From positions 1 to 8,512 of the forward strand of contig JAQBNJ010000108.1 in assembly GCA_028288645.1 (NCBI GenBank): a DNA stretch of 8,512 nucleotides, in the 5' to 3' direction. The notes below the pieces were generated by a model, which saw only the letters and a list, made by a program, of their open reading frames with translations, had not been told where the DNA came from and ran no database searches. Below, one piece after another: positions 7,355 to 8,512 of this stretch. Made by a program: the position numbers and the translations under genes. Positions within the stretch are counted from its first letter, which is position 1; every line of letters starts with the position of its first letter. The stretch comes from Sediminibacterium sp. Lineage in GTDB: Bacteria > Bacteroidota > Bacteroidia > Chitinophagales > Chitinophagaceae.

Positions 7355-7413
7355 TATAAGTGTTCGGTGAATTAGTCTTAGTGGGTTTTAAAAAATTAGG
7401 ATTTTCTGTAATA

Positions 7414-7435
7414 CAACTGCTTGTGATTGCAGTTG
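7414..7435. repeat. 7-bp perfect inverted repeat (hairpin)
   Basis: CAACTGC (7414-7420) and GCAGTTG (7429-7435) flank an 8-nt spacer. On the minus strand it falls in the 3' untranslated part of the permease transcript, 75 nt past the stop codon. No T-tract follows directly, so it is not a standard terminator; it could stabilise the mRNA end or bind a protein. Confidence 0.4.
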
Positions 7436-7474
7436 AAAAGGTCGGAATTTGGCATATTTGTTTAACCCTTTTAA

Positions 7475-7522
7475 CAATTTTTTTTTCGTTGCGATGCAAA
7501 TTGGGCGGATCAATTTTTTTTT
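7475..7522. repeat. Direct repeat of CAA plus nine T, 36 bp apart
   Basis: The 12-base sequence CAATTTTTTTTT occurs exactly at 7475-7486 and 7511-7522. The second copy covers the last lysine and asparagine codons of the permease and part of its stop. Each copy is preceded on the plus strand by a short complementary run (TTGTT at 7459-7463; AAATTG at 7498-7503), forming weak AT hairpins. A chance homopolymer effect is possible. Confidence 0.4.
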
Positions 7523-8512
7523 AAGGGGATAGAGATGTAGTTCCGAATAGAAAAATTGGTTACAAGCCATATCGATATCAATACAAAAACGGCAGCTGCT
7601 ACGGTAGAGACTGAAGGTAAATTATTTACAAAAATGCCCTGTGAGATAAGTTTGCGGTGAATAAAAAACTGCAATCCTGAAATAACCAACAAAGAAATGC
7701 TTATGATCAGTATATGAACTGGAAAAAACTGCTTCATTAAAAAATGTCTGAGTTGCCTGGGCGACGCGCCGAGGGTAATTAACAAGATAATTTCTTCTTT
7801 GCACGAGGCGATGGTAAGCTGGATAAAGAGCGTAAAAACCAATAAAGCAAACAATAACATAATAACACCTGTGCCCCATGAAATTCTCACAACAATATCT
7901 ACCACCTGTCTATAACGACTAAAACGCGTCTTATCAGCATCGGTTGACAATCCTTTTTGCTTGAGATATTGAACCAATTGCGGATTGCCCGGATCTTTCG
8001 TTCGGATAATGATTCGTGAAGGTTTACTATCCTGGTTCTTTCCGAAGTGTGTGTTGCCCCAATTCATGAATTCCTGCGGCACAAGCAGGGAAGATATCCT
8101 ATCGCTGAAACCCACCACACGGCCGTTGAAAATAATTAAACCGTTAGGCCCATATACGTTTACTTTGAACACGATCATCTTTACAACCTGCTGCGTCAGT
8201 TGCGGGAGATTTTGTGAAAACGAGAACTGAAAATTGTAAAAATCAAGAAACATATTTGGTGCAATAATGGGAACGAACGCTGCATTTTCATCCCATTTCC
8301 AATCCTTGCTGGTTACATCTATAAAATCTTTCGGAACACTTTCAAAAGCGATATCTGTAAAAAAAGGAAAACGATCACTTGAACTCTGGATAGACGCTTT
8401 GAAGCGGCTTGGTGTTAACGAACCTGTGGACTCAACAAATACCAGATTCCTTAAATCATCAATCTCATTATCTGTTAAAGCAGTTGCACCAAGGTTCTGG
8501 TCATACAAAGTT
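7510..8512 (-). CDS. FtsX/LolC/MacB-type ABC transporter permease (N-terminus beyond the window edge)
   Basis: The frame is open to the right edge; the first visible codons read T-L-Y-D-Q and a TTG at 8508 is not a credible start. The visible part (about 333 residues) begins with a ~205-residue extracytoplasmic domain (for example LVPQEFMNWGN and RIIIRTKDPGNPQLVQYLKQKG) followed by three membrane helices at about 210-232, 264-284 and 301-320, counted from 8508. Between the first two helices, CKEEIILLITLGASPRQLRHFLMKQF has the FtsX-domain cytoplasmic loop pattern (PF02687) that contacts the ATPase. LolC/LolE/MacB-type permeases have one more helix before the extracytoplasmic domain, so only that helix and a short stretch should be missing. 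The partner ATPase is not in view. Such permeases act mechanically on lipoproteins, cell-wall enzymes or exported compounds; the substrate cannot be told here. The gene ends TGA at 7512-7510 after PLKKN. Confidence 0.88.
   Translation of the reverse strand, partial: TLYDQNLGATALTDNEIDDLRNLVFVESTGSLTPSRFKASIQSSSDRFPFFTDIAFESVPKDFIDVTSKDWKWDENAAFVPIIAPNMFLDFYNFQFSFSQNLPQLTQQVVKMIVFKVNVYGPNGLIIFNGRVVGFSDRISSLLVPQEFMNWGNTHFGKNQDSKPSRIIIRTKDPGNPQLVQYLKQKGLSTDADKTRFSRYRQVVDIVVRISWGTGVIMLLFALLVFTLFIQLTIASCKEEIILLITLGASPRQLRHFLMKQFFPVHILIISISLLVISGLQFFIHRKLISQGIFVNNLPSVSTVAAAVFVLISIWLVTNFSIRNYISIPLKKN

Larger units (their letters stand above)
7137..7509. other. 373-nt intergenic region between ABC permease and lipoprotein genes
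   Basis: This AT-rich stretch has no convincing gene. Minus-strand ORFs at 7302-7499 (65 codons) and 7388-7570 lack family features, and the first runs through the terminator-like hairpin. Since genes on both sides read on the minus strand, the region must hold the end of the permease transcript and the promoter/leader of the lipoprotein operon. It contains a terminator-like hairpin (7312-7354), an upstream competing hairpin (7341-7368), a 25-nt palindrome (7271-7295), a 7-bp inverted repeat (7414-7435) and part of a repeated CAA-T9 motif. A minus-strand TAACTTTT (7269-7262) is one base off the Bacteroidota -7 element TAnnTTTG, with a TTG 16 nt before it; this is a weak promoter candidate only. 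Confidence 0.7.

Noticed and set aside
7302..7499. 65-codon minus-strand ORF starting just after the permease stop
   Set aside because: It reads through the terminator-like hairpin and T-tract, has no family features and no ribosome binding signal.
7498..7522. Plus-strand AAATTG/CAATTT hairpin followed by T-tract, terminator-like
   Set aside because: No plus-strand gene lies upstream to need it and the stem is nearly all A-T; the T run is explained by the lysine codons and asparagine codon of the permease read on the other strand.

Overview
The window looks like chromosome of a Bacteroidota bacterium, most likely family Chitinophagaceae. The pointers are a type IX secretion (T9SS) protein of the PorZ type, a fused YncE-propeller/phosphoesterase typical of this phylum, AT-rich intergenic DNA and starts without clear Shine-Dalgarno sequences. 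The taxonomic call is inferred from gene content. No RNA gene, insertion sequence, CRISPR array or phage gene was seen.

Layout: (1) 2-2152, plus strand: 3' part of a beta-propeller/alkaline-phosphatase-superfamily phosphoesterase whose 5' end lies outside the window. (2) 2158-4506, minus strand: a PorZ-like T9SS surface protein, converging with gene 1 and only 5 nt away. (3) 4547-7136, minus strand: a compact cassette, in transcription order lipoprotein (6624-7136), seven-helix membrane protein (5955-6614), one-helix histidine kinase (5194-5985) and NarL/LuxR-type response regulator (4547-5197). Spacings are 9 nt, a 31-nt overlap and a 4-nt ATGA overlap, so this should be one operon. The porZ-like gene follows after 40 nt with no visible terminator and may be its last gene. 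(4) 7137-7509: a 373-nt intergenic region with a terminator-like hairpin, a competing upstream hairpin, a 25-nt near-perfect palindrome and other small repeats. (5) 7510-8512, minus strand: 3' part of an FtsX/LolC/MacB-type ABC transporter permease, cut by the window edge.

Working model (inference): the kinase has no sensor domain of its own, so the co-encoded lipoprotein and N-out/C-in seven-helix protein are good candidates for the input module of a split envelope-sensing system that signals through the kinase to the DNA-binding regulator. Its link to a T9SS surface component, by position and possible co-transcription, suggests a role in envelope or secretion homeostasis. The lipoprotein/seven-helix pair is the least described part of the window.
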